This document shows, one piece after another, positions 8,060-15,517 of a DNA stretch of 58,480 bases; the stretch's first letter is position 1, and the number at the start of each line of letters is the position of its first letter. Below the pieces are notes generated by a model that saw only the letters and a list, made by a program, of their open reading frames with translations, was not told where the DNA came from and made no database searches. The position numbers and the translations under genes were made by a program. The stretch spans positions 1 through 58,480 of the forward strand of contig SVJR01000006.1 in assembly GCA_015068845.1 (NCBI GenBank), read 5' to 3'. Source of the stretch: Oscillospiraceae bacterium (GTDB lineage Bacteria > Bacillota > Clostridia > Monoglobales > Monoglobaceae).

Positions 8060-8200
8060 AAGGCTCCCCTGTGTAAGGGGAGCTGGCAAATTAAAAATTT
8101 GACTGAGGGGTTGTTCCGATAATTTGGCATATTCAGTTGCTTTACAATCCCTCCGGCTTTTGCCATGCAAAATCCACCTCCCTTTACACAAGGGAGGCTT
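8060..8200. mobile_element. MITE-like element with imperfect terminal inverted repeats
   Basis: The left end begins AAGGCTCCCCTGTGTAAGGG and the right end, read on the other strand, begins AAGCCTCCCTTGTGTAAAGG, giving terminal inverted repeats of about 25 nt. Each end also contains its own small hairpin (CTCCCCTGTGTAAGGGGAG; CTCCCTTTACACAAGGGAG). The 141-nt element has no ORF. A relative lies at 51820-51938. It sits between spmA and the promoter of the 8252 RNA. Confidence 0.65.
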
Positions 8201-8216
8201 AAAAATCAAAAACATA

Positions 8217-8245
8217 TTGTATTTTCTAAAATTTTGTGGTATAAT
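8217..8245 (+). promoter_or_regulatory. Extended -10 promoter for the 8252 structured RNA
   Basis: TTGTAT (8217-8222), a 17-nt spacer ending TGTGG, then TATAAT (8240-8245). The expected start is at about 8252, exactly where the RNA's closing stem begins. The whole -35 to +1 segment resembles that of the minus-strand RNA at 26982-27139. Confidence 0.7.
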
Positions 8246-8251
8246 AATTTT

Positions 8252-8407
8252 GCGACAAATTACGAATAACATCCTTGCAGTGGGGTATGCTTTATAAAAA
8301 GCGTACCTCTGGTTTATCAACCACTGTAAGGGGATTGTGATTTGTCGCAGAATCAAGCCAGAGTGTGCGTTTTTTGGATGTGTCACTCTGTTGGCACATC
8401 TTTTTTT
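8252..8407 (+). ncRNA. Structured RNA candidate, copy 1 of a two-member family
   Basis: The closing stem is 10 bp (8251-8260 with 8340-8349, GCGACAAAT/ATTTGTCGC). Inside an internal loop is a second 11-bp stem (8273-8283 with 8321-8331, one G-U). It is capped by a 10-bp hairpin (8284-8293 with 8298-8307, loop ATAA) that leaves a 13-nt single strand at 8308-8320. A tail containing GTGCGTTTTTTGG leads to a terminator, stem 8377-8384 with 8393-8400 and then seven T. The coding gene at 8423 starts just after the terminator, so this could be a free RNA or a 5' attenuator. A copy at 26982-27139 has no following gene, favouring a free RNA. I could not match it to a known class by eye. Confidence 0.65.
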
Positions 8408-8422
8408 ATTGGAGGAAAACTT

Positions 8423-8776
8423 ATGATTGGAGTAGTAAAATCACCGTTTTATCCGGACAAAACCGAAAAAGGTTTGGGAATTCAACAGTTTCTTGCAAAC
8501 GGCGAAGAAATTGTGAGAACTTTTAAGAGCGTTGATATGAATGTCTTCTTCACAAACAAGCGTATTATTCTTGCATACATAGAAAAATCATTAGGTGAAG
8601 TCAAAATCGAGTTTGTTTCCTATCGGAGCATTGAACGATTTACCTATTTAAGCTCTGAAAACCTTAACACATACAATGTAGAGGTTTTCTTTCCCAATTG
8701 TATAGTTCTTCAATTTACATTTTCGAGTCAAAGCGAGGCCTTCAATTTTATAAAATTATTGGATGGACATATTTAA
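8423..8776 (+). CDS. Small bacterial PH-domain protein
   Basis: This 117-residue protein contains the core of bacterial pleckstrin-homology-like domains: a beta-rich region with VFFTNKRIILAYIEK near 47, YRSIERFTY near 70 and a C-terminal helix (SEAFNFIKLLDG). The ATG at 8423 is chosen because GGAGG lies 7 nt upstream; an open frame extends further upstream but through the RNA and terminator. The function of this family is unknown. It sits alone on the plus strand, 15 nt beyond a terminator, so expression may depend on read-through. Confidence 0.75.
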   Translation: MIGVVKSPFYPDKTEKGLGIQQFLANGEEIVRTFKSVDMNVFFTNKRIILAYIEKSLGEVKIEFVSYRSIERFTYLSSENLNTYNVEVFFPNCIVLQFTFSSQSEAFNFIKLLDGHI

Positions 8777-8783
8777 AAGCAGA

Positions 8784-8817
8784 GGGCGTGTGAAACAAAA
8801 GTTTCACACGCCCTTTA
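8784..8817. terminator. Bidirectional terminator between the PH-domain and HAD genes
   Basis: A perfect 13-bp stem (8784-8796 with 8801-8813, loop AAAA) rich in GC is followed by TTTATTTT on the plus strand. It ends the convergent plus-strand gene and probably also the minus-strand HAD gene, though the minus T-tract is weak. Confidence 0.8.
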
Positions 8818-8819
8818 TT

Positions 8820-9473
8820 TTACTGCTTTGCAAGCTCTGCAATTTTCATTGCATCATTGGTAATCACATCTGCGCCTGCGCCCCTCAGCTCTTCCTCACT
8901 GCGGAAGCCCCAGAGGACACCGATTGAAAACAGCCCCGCATTCTTTGCGGTCTGGATATCCGTTGCGGTATCGCCGATATAAAGGCACCCCTCCGGCTTT
9001 ACGCCAAAGTCCTTCATAATCTCAAAAACCGCGTCCGGCTCGGGTTTCAGCGGAACGCCCGGTCTTGCGCCCAGACACAGGTCAACTGCACCTTCCTCAA
9101 AAAGCTGCTCGGCAACTTTCTTTGCTGTTACATCGTCTTTATTGGACAAAATTGCGATTTTTACGCCGCTTGCTTTGAGGTCGGCAAGCATTTCGGGGAT
9201 ACCATCGTACAACTCGGTAAGGTACATAAAATCGTTATCGTATTTATTCATATACCACTTATGTATCTCGTCAATATTATCCGGCTGAACATTTCTAAAA
9301 TTCAACATTCTTTCAACCAAAACCCGTGAGCCGTTGCCCACCATCACCTTGTACTGTTCGGTAGGGATTGCCTCGATACCAAAGTTTTCAAGGGTAATGT
9401 TGCCGAAATACGCAAGGGTATTGATGGTATTCACCAATGTTCCGTCCATATCAAAAATGCATAATTTAATCAT
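8820..9473 (-). CDS. HAD-superfamily phosphatase, phosphoglycolate phosphatase-like
   Basis: This 217-residue HAD hydrolase has motif I DMDGTLVNT at residue 8 (nucleophile and acid Asp), a helical cap domain at about 20-80, motif II (ILSNKDD near 110), the motif III lysine around LKPEPDA near 142, and motif IV GDTATDIQTAKNAG near 163. This is the Gph/PpaX subfamily layout. The substrate cannot be told from sequence; PpaX-type pyrophosphatase or phosphoglycolate phosphatase are the usual options. It is a monocistronic minus-strand gene downstream of the ribosomal cluster terminator. Confidence 0.88.
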   Translation of the reverse strand: MIKLCIFDMDGTLVNTINTLAYFGNITLENFGIEAIPTEQYKVMVGNGSRVLVERMLNFRNVQPDNIDEIHKWYMNKYDNDFMYLTELYDGIPEMLADLKASGVKIAILSNKDDVTAKKVAEQLFEEGAVDLCLGARPGVPLKPEPDAVFEIMKDFGVKPEGCLYIGDTATDIQTAKNAGLFSIGVLWGFRSEEELRGAGADVITNDAMKIAELAKQ

Positions 9474-9529
9474 AATACAGTTATTCCTTTCATAAGGTTC
9501 TGCAAATTTTGTTGTTTTTCAAACAAAAT

Positions 9530-9554
9530 GGCGGTTCTGTTTTTCAGAACCGCC
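9530..9554 (-). terminator. Terminator at the end of the rpmJ-rplQ operon
   Basis: A 10-bp GC-rich stem GGCGGTTCTG/CAGAACCGCC (9530-9539 with 9545-9554) is followed on the minus strand by ATTTTGTTT. A second AT-rich hairpin lies just beyond at about 9506-9529. It follows rplQ by 20 nt. Confidence 0.75.
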
Positions 9555-9574
9555 ATAATTTGTGAATGTTAAAA

Positions 9575-9916
9575 TTACACAAGCTCCAGAATTGAAATCT
9601 CAGCTGCGTCACCGCGTCTGGGACCAACCTTTATGATTCTTGTATAACCACCGTTACGCTCTGCGTACTTGGGAGCAATCTCAGCAAACAGCTTTGTAAC
9701 TACATCTTCCTTTGTGATGAAGGCAAGAGCCTGTCTTCTTGTGTGAAGAGTGTTCTTTTTGCCGAGTGTAATCATCTTTTCAGCCAGCTTCTGAACTTCC
9801 TTTGCGCGGGTAGTTGTTGTTTCAATCTTACCTGCTTCAAGGAAAGAAGTTGTCATGCTTCTTAACATTGCAATTCTCTGGTCAGTGGGTCTTCCCAACT
9901 TTCTCTGGTGTGCCAT
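9575..9916 (-). CDS. rplQ: 50S ribosomal protein L17
   Basis: At 113 residues this is the usual bacterial length. It begins [20 protein letters not shown], has the [17 protein letters not shown] helix near 40, and ends with the [14 protein letters not shown] strand typical of L17. It is a large-subunit protein near the exit tunnel. It is the last gene of the rpmJ-rpsM-rpsK-rpsD-rpoA-rplQ operon, 50 nt after rpoA, followed by a terminator. AGAGGTGATAGT precedes the ATG. Confidence 0.97.
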   Translation of the reverse strand: MAHQRKLGRPTDQRIAMLRSMTTSFLEAGKIETTTTRAKEVQKLAEKMITLGKKNTLHTRRQALAFITKEDVVTKLFAEIAPKYAERNGGYTRIIKVGPRRGDAAEISILELV

Positions 9917-9966
9917 ACTATCACCTCTTTCAATAAATTAACCATCCAAAGGCTTTGCCTTCAGAA

Positions 9967-10917
9967 TTAATCCTCGTTTGCTGCAAGAGCAAGGCCCATA
10001 CTTTCAAGCTTTGCCACAACCTCTTCGAGTGACTTGCGACCAAGGTTTCTAACCTTCATCATATCGTTCTCGCTGCGGTTTGTCAAATCCTGAACTGTAT
10101 TGATTCCGGCACGCTTCAAACAATTGTATGAACGAACCGAAAGGTCAAGCTCTTCAATCGTGGTTTCGAGAACCTTTTCTTTCTTGCTCTCTTCCTTCTC
10201 AATCATAATTTCCGTATTCTTTGCACTCTCTGAGAGGTCGATGAACAAGTTAAGATGCTCGTTCATAATTTTTGCACCCAGACTTACCGCGTCCGGGGGG
10301 TCGATTGTGCCGTCGGTCCACACTTCAAGTGTGAGCTTGTCATAGTCGGTAATCTGACCGACTCTGGTGTTTTCAACGGTGTAATTAACCTTCATTACGG
10401 GTGTGTAGATTGAGTCAACCGGGATAACGCCGATTACCGGCTGGAGAAGCTGCTTGTTTCTGTCGGCAGAAACATAACCGCGTCCCTTGTCGATAACGAT
10501 TTCCATAAACAGCTTTGCATCATCATTGAGTTTTGCAATGTGAAGGTCGCCGTTTATAATCTCTACATCAGAATCACACTTGATATCACGAGCGCAGATA
10601 TCGCCTGCACCTTCGTGGTTGATGTAGATTGTCTTCGGGCCGTCTGAATGAAGCTTTACTGCAAGCTTCTTGATGTTGAGGATGATTTCTGTAACATCTT
10701 CAGCTACGCCCGGGATTGTTGAAAATTCGTGCAAAACGCCGTCAATCTTGACAGAGTTTACAGCTACGCCCGGCAGAGAAGAAAGTAAAATTCTTCTGAG
10801 CGAATTACCCAAAGTTGTGCCATAGCCTCTTTCTAAAGGTTCAACAACAAATTTTCCGTAACTGTTGTCCTCGGAGATATGAACACATTCAACTCTTGGT
10901 TTTTCAATTTCTATCAT
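9967..10917 (-). CDS. rpoA: DNA-directed RNA polymerase alpha subunit
   Basis: This 316-residue protein has an N-terminal assembly domain, with [20 protein letters not shown] near 23 and [14 protein letters not shown] near 70. After a charged linker ([12 protein letters not shown] near 240) comes the C-terminal domain, with [17 protein letters not shown] near 257 and [11 protein letters not shown] near 293 that contact UP elements and activators. Length is normal for Firmicutes. The start has AGGAGGG upstream. A 179-nt spacer separates it from rpsD, longer than other gaps in this operon, with short hairpins but no assigned site. Confidence 0.98.
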   Translation of the reverse strand: MIEIEKPRVECVHISEDNSYGKFVVEPLERGYGTTLGNSLRRILLSSLPGVAVNSVKIDGVLHEFSTIPGVAEDVTEIILNIKKLAVKLHSDGPKTIYINHEGAGDICARDIKCDSDVEIINGDLHIAKLNDDAKLFMEIVIDKGRGYVSADRNKQLLQPVIGVIPVDSIYTPVMKVNYTVENTRVGQITDYDKLTLEVWTDGTIDPPDAVSLGAKIMNEHLNLFIDLSESAKNTEIMIEKEESKKEKVLETTIEELDLSVRSYNCLKRAGINTVQDLTNRSENDMMKVRNLGRKSLEEVVAKLESMGLALAANED

Positions 10918-11096
10918 ATTTAGCCCTCCTATTCAAATAATTTAACACAGGGATAACGCTGAACGCCTGTATCCTGCAGGACCTTGTAAATCCTGCTTCA
11001 CTTTCTGAATATGCATTTTGCACATTCATCAGGGCTGTGTAAATAGGGTGGATTTTCCTTCGCAGAAAACTGCGGCAAAAAATCGGGTAGCGTTTA

Positions 11097-11723
11097 TTAC
11101 TTGCTGTAGTACTCGACGATAAGGTGTTCCTCGATGGGAAGATCGATATCTTCTCTGTCAGCAAAAGCAACTACTCTGCCTTCGAGAGTTTCCTTATTCA
11201 TATCAAGCCACTTGGGAACGATTCTTGATTCTGTTGAAGCAAGGATTGCGTCAAACTTGCTGCTCTGACGGCTTGTCTCGCAAACAGTGATAACATCGCC
11301 AACCTTTACGAGGTATGAAGGAATGTTAACCTTCTTGCCGTTTACCATAAAGTGCTTATGAGAAACGAGCTGTCTTGCTTCAGGTCTTGAAGCTGCCAGA
11401 CCGAGTCTGTAAACAACATTGTCAAGTCTTCTTTCGATGAGAGAGAGGAGGTTTTCACCTGTAACGCCCTGTTCCTTGTTAGCAAGCTCAAAATAATGAG
11501 CGAACTGGCTTTCAAGGATACCGTAAGCGCGTCTTACCTTCTGCTTTTCTCTCAGCTGAGTACCGTATTCAGAAAGCTTGCGTCTGCCCTGACCGTGCTG
11601 GCCGGGAGCGTATGCTCTTCTTGTTATAGCACATTTATCTGTGAAACATCTGTCACCCTTTAAGAATAACTTATGTCCTTCGCGTCTGCAAATTCTGCAA
11701 ACTGATTCTGTATATCTTGCCAT
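11097..11723 (-). CDS. rpsD: 30S ribosomal protein S4, zinc-binding form
   Basis: This 208-residue primary rRNA-binding protein has four N-terminal cysteines (C9, C12, C26, C31 by eye: [10 protein letters not shown] ... DRCFTDKC) forming a zinc site. It also has the [10 protein letters not shown] segment and an S4 RNA-binding domain from about residue 95 ([22 protein letters not shown] cut short here). In Bacilli S4 represses its own gene; I see no specific leader site. It lies between rpsK and rpoA in the standard Firmicute order. Confidence 0.97.
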   Translation of the reverse strand: MARYTESVCRICRREGHKLFLKGDRCFTDKCAITRRAYAPGQHGQGRRKLSEYGTQLREKQKVRRAYGILESQFAHYFELANKEQGVTGENLLSLIERRLDNVVYRLGLAASRPEARQLVSHKHFMVNGKKVNIPSYLVKVGDVITVCETSRQSSKFDAILASTESRIVPKWLDMNKETLEGRVVAFADREDIDLPIEEHLIVEYYSK

Positions 11724-11744
11724 GCTTTATTTCACCTCCTGAAA

Positions 11745-12137
11745 TTACACTCTTCTTCTCTTGGGGGGTCTACAACCGTTGTGAGGAATAGGTGTAACAT
11801 CCTTAATCATATTAACTTCAAGGCCTGCAACCTGAAGTGCACGAATAGCAGCTTCACGGCCGCTTCCGGGACCTTTTACATAAACCTCAACATACTTGAG
11901 GCCGTGTTCCATTGCAGCCTTTGCAGCTGTTTCTGCTGCCATCTGAGCTGCGAAAGGAGTGCTCTTCTTTGAGCCTCTGAAGCCCAAACCACCTGCAGAT
12001 GCCCAGGAAATTGCGTTTCCTGCTACATCAGTGATGGTAACTATTGTATTGTTAAAGGTTGACTTGATATGAGCCGCACCTCGTTCAATATTCTTCTTTT
12101 CTCTACGACGTCTGGTTTTCTTGACTGCCTTTGCCAT
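11745..12137 (-). CDS. rpsK: 30S ribosomal protein S11
   Basis: This 130-residue protein begins [16 protein letters not shown]. It has [12 protein letters not shown] near 25, the [18 protein letters not shown] helix region near 52, and the conserved C-terminal [15 protein letters not shown]. The ATG at 12137 is chosen over a GTG at 12149 that lies within the AGGAGGTG ribosome binding site. It forms the platform of the small subunit near the E site. Confidence 0.97.
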   Translation of the reverse strand: MAKAVKKTRRRREKKNIERGAAHIKSTFNNTIVTITDVAGNAISWASAGGLGFRGSKKSTPFAAQMAAETAAKAAMEHGLKYVEVYVKGPGSGREAAIRALQVAGLEVNMIKDVTPIPHNGCRPPKRRRV

Positions 12138-12209
12138 AGTAAATTTCACCTCCTGATTTTAGCGGAGTCTTAACGATTTGCCCGTAAAGACACAGCTTAA
12201 AAACATCAA

Positions 12210-12575
12210 TTATTTCTTTTTGTTGGCCATAGTCTTTCTGGGGCCTTTTCTCGTTCTTGCATTTGTCTTAGAACGCTGTCCTCTTACAGGAAGATTCTTC
12301 CTGTGGCGAAGACCTCTGTAACAGTTGATTTCGATGAGACGCTTAATGTCAAGCGCAATGTCACGGCGAAGGTCGCCCTCTACATTGTACTTGTCAATCT
12401 CAGCTCTGAGTATTGATACTTCATCCTCTGTCAAATCACGAACTCTTGTGTCGGGATTAACTCCTGTAGCAGCCAGGATTTTCTTGGATGTGGAAAGGCC
12501 TATACCGAAGATATAGGTAAGTCCAATCTCAACTCTCTTCTCATTTGGTAAGTCAACACCTGCAATACGTGCCAT
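12210..12575 (-). CDS. rpsM: 30S ribosomal protein S13
   Basis: This 121-residue protein begins [20 protein letters not shown]. It has the helix-two-turn-helix [36 protein letters not shown] near 75, and a basic tail [19 protein letters not shown]. The start is the ATG at 12575; the in-frame GTG 12 nt upstream is part of the GGAGGTG site. It contacts tRNA in the P site and the bridge to the large subunit. A 146-nt spacer with a GAGCAGA/TCTGCTC inverted repeat separates it from rpmJ. Confidence 0.97.
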   Translation of the reverse strand: MARIAGVDLPNEKRVEIGLTYIFGIGLSTSKKILAATGVNPDTRVRDLTEDEVSILRAEIDKYNVEGDLRRDIALDIKRLIEINCYRGLRHRKNLPVRGQRSKTNARTRKGPRKTMANKKK

Positions 12576-12587
12576 ACTTTCATTCAC

Positions 12588-12721
12588 CTCCGAATAATTT
12601 TTTTCTGAAAAGTGTTACGCGGAGCAGAATTTCACTTATCACGAAATTACTTTCGCTTTCATCAGCTTAAACAAAATTGGTGAGTAAGCCTGACTCTGCT
12701 CTCAAAAAGGTTTGCTAATGA
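12588..12721 (-). other. rpmJ-rpsM spacer with an inverted repeat
   Basis: This 134-nt transcribed spacer holds a 7-bp inverted repeat GAGCAGA/TCTGCTC (about 12628-12703) enclosing a smaller AAATT-rich hairpin. It might be a translational control structure for rpsM, but nothing diagnostic is visible. Confidence 0.3.
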
Positions 12722-12835
12722 TTAGCCCTGCTTCTGCTTGTGGCGGGGGTTTTCACATATAACCATTATCTTGCCTTTTCTCTTAATTACTTTACACTTT
12801 TCGCAAATAGGTTTAACTGAAGGTTGTACTTTCAT
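12722..12835 (-). CDS. rpmJ: 50S ribosomal protein L36
   Basis: This short 37-residue gene reads [18 protein letters not shown] and then a basic tail ending NPRHKQKQG. It has the zinc-ribbon ligands C11, C14, C27 and H32, so it is the zinc-binding (C+) form of L36. GGAGGTGAAGGAATT lies just upstream of the ATG. It is the first gene of the second ribosomal operon, 60 nt downstream of a consensus promoter. Confidence 0.95.
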   Translation of the reverse strand: MKVQPSVKPICEKCKVIKRKGKIMVICENPRHKQKQG

Positions 12836-12896
12836 AATTCCTTCACCTCCTGAAAAAGTTACGCCAGCCCCATTTGCACATAGGGCTAACCATATC

Positions 12897-12925
12897 ATTA
12901 TAACACCAACAATTTATTATGTCAA
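12897..12925 (-). promoter_or_regulatory. Consensus sigma-A promoter for the rpmJ-rpsM-rpsK-rpsD-rpoA-rplQ operon
   Basis: On the minus strand a perfect TTGACA (12920-12925), a 17-nt spacer and a perfect TATAAT (12897-12902). The start would be about 55 nt before rpmJ. This implies rpoA and these ribosomal genes can be transcribed independently of the rpsJ promoter. Confidence 0.85.
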
Positions 12926-13092
12926 GTATTTTTTCCAACAGGCTTGTTCGGCTTTTTACACAAAAAACAGCAGTTTTTCTTTCGTTTTTTTGCCGCCTTC
13001 GCCTATCTTGTGTCCGTACTCCGCCTCAGTTACAAACGAAGCAGAACTTAATGTATGCCGGTGCTTCAGACTGAAGCTTTTACCTGAAAACC

Positions 13093-13311
13093 CTATTTTG
13101 CTCTCCAGGTAATTCTGCCCTTGGTCAGGTCGTAGGGAGAAATTTCCACTGTAACCTTGTCGCCCGGCAGGATTCTGATGTAGTGCATTCTCAGCTTGCC
13201 TGAAATATGCGCTAAGATTTTGTGGCCGTTTTCAAGCTCTACCTGAAACATTGCGTTCGGTAATGCCTCCAGCACGGTACCTTCAACTTCCAGAACATCT
13301 TCCTTAGCCAT
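13093..13311 (-). CDS. infA: Translation initiation factor IF-1
   Basis: This 72-residue S1/OB-fold protein begins [20 protein letters not shown]. It contains [15 protein letters not shown] near 27 and [16 protein letters not shown] near 45, and ends KGRITWRAK, which is the canonical length. It binds the 30S A site during initiation. TGAGGAGG... type spacing precedes the start. It follows the KOW-protein gene by 39 nt and precedes the rpmJ promoter. Confidence 0.97.
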   Translation of the reverse strand: MAKEDVLEVEGTVLEALPNAMFQVELENGHKILAHISGKLRMHYIRILPGDKVTVEISPYDLTKGRITWRAK

Positions 13312-13350
13312 AACTCAACCTCCTTTGCTGATATAATTAATATTTAATAA

Positions 13351-13641
13351 TTATTCATTCTTCATTAATAATGCCTGTTCCTCAAACTCAGAGATAGCTC
13401 TGCGAAGCTCGGTGTTGGTAACCTTGGACTCCTCCACAAGTTTCGCCGCAACATACTCGCTTTTGCCTTCGGTTGGCTTTACGTGCTTAATCTTTTTCTT
13501 TTTGGGCTTATCAATTTTGTGCAAATCGCCGTCGCAGATATACACAAAAATTCCGTCAACCGCAACAACAACAAAATATCTGCCGCTGTCTCTGCCGGCT
13601 TTGGAAAGAACAATATCGCCCATACTGAATTTTTCTTCCAT
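13351..13641 (-). CDS. KOW-domain RNA-binding protein (L14e-like), between map and infA
   Basis: This 96-residue protein has an N-terminal KOW motif: GDIVLSKAGRDSGRYFVVVA at residues 8-27, then VYICDGDLHKIDKPKKKKIKH. A charged helical tail ends EEQALLMKNE. It resembles the archaeal/eukaryotic L14e-type KOW proteins and the small proteins found in this position in many Clostridia. Its role is not established; a ribosome-associated function is inferred from the KOW fold and the operon (adk-map-KOW-infA). ATG has a modest GAGGATTT site upstream. Confidence 0.75.
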   Translation of the reverse strand: MEEKFSMGDIVLSKAGRDSGRYFVVVAVDGIFVYICDGDLHKIDKPKKKKIKHVKPTEGKSEYVAAKLVEESKVTNTELRRAISEFEEQALLMKNE

Positions 13642-13682
13642 AAATCCTCATTTAATCCTTTCGTCGGAATAAATCAAAAATT

Positions 13683-14435
13683 TTAGTCTATTAAGGTCAG
13701 GCACACCGGTTCGCCGTTGGTCACGAGAACTGTATTCTCGTAATGTGCTGCAAGCCTGCCGTCTGCGGTATATACCGTCCAGTCGTCATCGCCCACATAA
13801 ATTTCCCGTGTTCCTTCATTCACCATCGGTTCAATTGCAAGACACATGCCCGGTCTTATGCGGATTCCGCGGCGTTTGGGGTCCTTGTAATTTGGGATTT
13901 CGGGTTCTTCGTGGAGTTCTCTGCCGATTCCGTGACCGCAGTATTCACGCAGAACGCTGAAGCCGTTTTCCTCGGCAACTCTCTGGATTTCGCCGGATAT
14001 ATCCGAGATACGGTAGCCGTCCTTTGCAAATTTGATTCCCTCAAAAAAGCTCTGCCGAGTCACATCAATCAAGTGCTGTGCCGCATCTGAAATCTCACCC
14101 ACGCCAACAGTTCTTGCTGCGTCGCCGTTGTAGCCCTTGTAGCAAGCACCCACATCAAAGCTGACGATGTCGCCTTCTTTGAGAATCCGTTTTGACGGAA
14201 TGCCGTGGATTACCTCCGAGTTAACGCTTATACAAACGCTACCCGGAAAACCACCGTAGCCTTTAAAGGTCGGAGTGCAGCCGTTGTCTCTGATATACTT
14301 TTCGGCAGCTTTGTCAAGCTCAAGGGTTGTGATGCCGGGTTTTGTGAGTTCTTCAAGAAGCTTAAGTGTTTCGCCGGTTACACGACCTGCTGTCTTCATA
14401 TATTCAATTTCTGCTTTGGATTTAATTGTTACCAT
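13683..14435 (-). CDS. map: Methionine aminopeptidase, type I
   Basis: This 250-residue protein removes the initiator methionine from nascent proteins. It has the pita-bread fold landmarks: GGFPGSVCISVNSEVIHG near 61 (His near 78), the metal-binding FDVGACYKGYNGDAART near 93, the GHGIGRELHEEP histidine near 166, EPMV near 202 and the final glutamate in HYENTVLV near 231. Length is typical of type Ia without an N-terminal extension. It lies 17 nt from adk, in the conserved secY-adk-map-infA order. Confidence 0.96.
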   Translation of the reverse strand: MVTIKSKAEIEYMKTAGRVTGETLKLLEELTKPGITTLELDKAAEKYIRDNGCTPTFKGYGGFPGSVCISVNSEVIHGIPSKRILKEGDIVSFDVGACYKGYNGDAARTVGVGEISDAAQHLIDVTRQSFFEGIKFAKDGYRISDISGEIQRVAEENGFSVLREYCGHGIGRELHEEPEIPNYKDPKRRGIRIRPGMCLAIEPMVNEGTREIYVGDDDWTVYTADGRLAAHYENTVLVTNGEPVCLTLID

Positions 14436-14452
14436 AATTCAAGCCTTTCAAA

Positions 14453-15085
14453 CTAACCTTCGAGGACCTTGAGAACCTCAACGGTTGTAGACTCAATCTC
14501 ATCCTTGCCCACAGCAACCTTGAGCATACCCTTATCGGCATAGAACTTTTTGAGGGGTTCTGTCTGTTCGTAGTAGGTTTTGAGACGGTCGCGGATTACC
14601 TCAGGCTTATCGTCCTCGCGGGTACGGAGTGCACCACCGCAGTTATCACAAACGCCGTCCTTTTTGGGTTTTCTGTGTTCCTTGTGAAAGCTGCTTCCGC
14701 ATACCTTACATTCAAGTCTGCCTGAAAGTCTTTCAACAATCTTTTCATCCTCAACCTCAAGGGTAAGAACGGTATCAATCTCAATATCCGATGCATCAAG
14801 AGCCTCTGCCTGAGCAATGTTACGGGGGAAGCCGTCGAGAATGAAGCCGTTTTTACAATCGGGCTCGCTCAGTCTGGTTTTAACGATGTTGATAATCACA
14901 TCATCGGGGACGAACTTACCCTTATCTATATACTGCTTTGCAATTTCGCCAAGCTCGGTACCGTCTGCGATGCTCTTTCTCAGAATTGCACCTGTTGAAA
15001 TTGTGGGGATATCAAAATGCTTTGAAAGCATTTCTGCCTGTGTACCTTTACCTGCTCCGGGAGCTGCAAGAATGATGAGTTTCAT
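14453..15085 (-). CDS. adk: Adenylate kinase with zinc-binding lid
   Basis: This 210-residue protein has a P-loop GAPGAGKGTQAEML at residue 8, the AMP-binding region ISTGAILRKS near 30, GFPRNIAQAEAL near 84 and a LID domain with four cysteines (CKVCGSSFH ... CDNCGG, about 127-150) that coordinate zinc. This is the Firmicute-type lid. It interconverts AMP, ADP and ATP. In most genomes it directly follows secY, but here a 432-nt repeat-containing gap intervenes. Confidence 0.97.
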   Translation of the reverse strand: MKLIILAAPGAGKGTQAEMLSKHFDIPTISTGAILRKSIADGTELGEIAKQYIDKGKFVPDDVIINIVKTRLSEPDCKNGFILDGFPRNIAQAEALDASDIEIDTVLTLEVEDEKIVERLSGRLECKVCGSSFHKEHRKPKKDGVCDNCGGALRTREDDKPEVIRDRLKTYYEQTEPLKKFYADKGMLKVAVGKDEIESTTVEVLKVLEG

Positions 15086-15116
15086 TTTAAAACACTTACC
15101 TTTCTGTCATAGTTAG

Positions 15117-15517
15117 CAGCAGTGCTGCACTTTCTTTTATGTCTATTTTTAACAATTTATTCCAAAAATATCACATATTTATTTGGGAAGGGGACCTCTG
15201 AAAGCCTCTAATGTGGATTTACAGGTGTTTCTCACCTAATCCTCAGTTTATCCAGAAAGGCTTTAAGAGGTACCCTTTCTGAACAAAGCGGCTTCGCCGC
15301 ACCGCTACGCGGGCGGTCGTAGCAATAACGCTTTGTTTGCTCATGTGCATTTCGGCAAAGCCGAAAATTTTGCACGGGCATTAAATTGGGGTTTTTTATA
15401 TTGTAGGAAATAGTAATTTCCTATAATATAAAAAACTCCACAAGGGCTGTTTCGAAGCGCCCAAAAAGCGCCCGAAACATCCCCTGCCAAGTTTGGGATA
15501 ACATCCCTATTGAATTC
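15117..15517. repeat. Repeat-rich insertion between secY and adk
   Basis: The 401 nt after secY holds no gene and at least five inverted repeats. An imperfect outer pair is GGGACCTCTGAAAGCC (15191-15206) with GGCTTTAAGAGGTACCC (15259-15275). AACAAAGCG pairs with CGCTTTGTT and encloses the triloop hairpin GCGGCTTCGCCGC. Next is a TTTCGGCAAAGCCGAAA triloop hairpin near 15350. A 24-bp uninterrupted hairpin is at 15388-15411/15416-15439. Last is a GTTTCG...CGAAAC pair enclosing two GCGCCC repeats (15449-15478). It looks like inserted repeat material that the secY-adk message must cross. Confidence 0.6.

Noticed and set aside
8252-8407. Assignment to a known riboswitch (guanidine, THF, ZTP, c-di-GMP, glycine) or 6S RNA
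   Set aside because: None of the conserved aptamer motifs I know is visible, and 6S RNA would be longer with 5' and 3' ends paired without a tail. Left unassigned.
8342-8422. Longer start for the PH-domain gene
   Set aside because: It would be read through the terminator hairpin and T-tract; GGAGG correctly spaced before 8423 supports the shorter protein.
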